Assembly (NCBI RefSeq): GCF_012849375.1
Contig: NZ_CP051684.1
Span: 2,542,001 to 2,606,000, forward strand
Direction of reading: 5' to 3'
DNA length: 64,000 bases
Origin: Duganella dendranthematis
GTDB taxonomy: Bacteria; Pseudomonadota; Gammaproteobacteria; Burkholderiales; Burkholderiaceae_D
Shown here: positions 63,987-64,000 of the stretch, piece by piece
Layout: each line of letters starts with the position of its first letter
How positions within the stretch are numbered: position 1 is the first letter of the stretch
Position numbers and translations under genes: made by a program
Notes under the pieces: generated by a model
Database searches by the model: none
What the model was told of the DNA's origin: nothing
Seen by the model: only the letters and a program-made list of their open reading frames with translations

Positions 63987-64000
63987 GGTGATTCTCCTCA

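Overview
The window reads as a chromosomal segment of a GC-rich betaproteobacterium, most likely family Oxalobacteraceae (Massilia/Duganella/Rugamonas group). The basis is the gene content (hemA-prfA with dsbB-prmC, minCDE, phaA-phaB, a DUF4347/RTX/DUF4214 giant adhesin, tandem M13 peptidases), the strong GC bias that produces very long antisense open frames, and five intergenic copies of a GGGGTC/GACCCC double palindrome. The genus call is inference. I see no rRNA, tRNA, CRISPR array, complete insertion sequence or prophage.

Layout. 1-5.6 kb: end of an NtrY-like sensor kinase, elaA, ohr, a LysR regulator divergent from an NmrA-type NAD(P)-binding protein, and a periplasmic M20 amidohydrolase. 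5.7-12.7 kb: a chemoreceptor, a PepSY/flavodoxin reductase behind a Fur-box promoter, an acetylpolyamine-deacetylase-type enzyme and gshA. 12.9-27.8 kb: a 13-kb gene for a 4344-residue RTX-type adhesin with 28 Ig-like modules, followed by a translationally coupled pair made of a receiver-AraC regulator and a degenerate histidine kinase. 27.8-38.6 kb: housekeeping genes (prmC, dsbB, prfA, hemA, an orphan OmpR-type regulator, a DUF697-like membrane protein, minEDC, metE and divergent metR).

38.6-54 kb: phaA-phaB behind what looks like a class II FNR/ANR promoter, a proline iminopeptidase with a probable 1-nt N-terminal frameshift, small membrane and hypothetical proteins, an SRPBCC protein, fadH, a Kef-type antiporter coupled to a periplasmic binding protein, an AhpD-like protein, a MocR regulator, a GNAT-azoreductase pair, a ketoacyl-ACP synthase III and a C-terminal processing protease. 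54-63.5 kb: a glycine-rich secreted protein, a TonB-dependent receptor and three tandem periplasmic M13 metallopeptidases, which together look like a peptide import and degradation locus. 63.5-64 kb: a decayed, AT-richer toxin-antitoxin remnant with an in-frame stop in the PIN toxin.

The parts most likely to be new are the adhesin plus regulator/pseudokinase locus, the TonB receptor plus triple M13 locus, the predicted oxygen-controlled phaAB promoter and the intergenic double-palindrome family.
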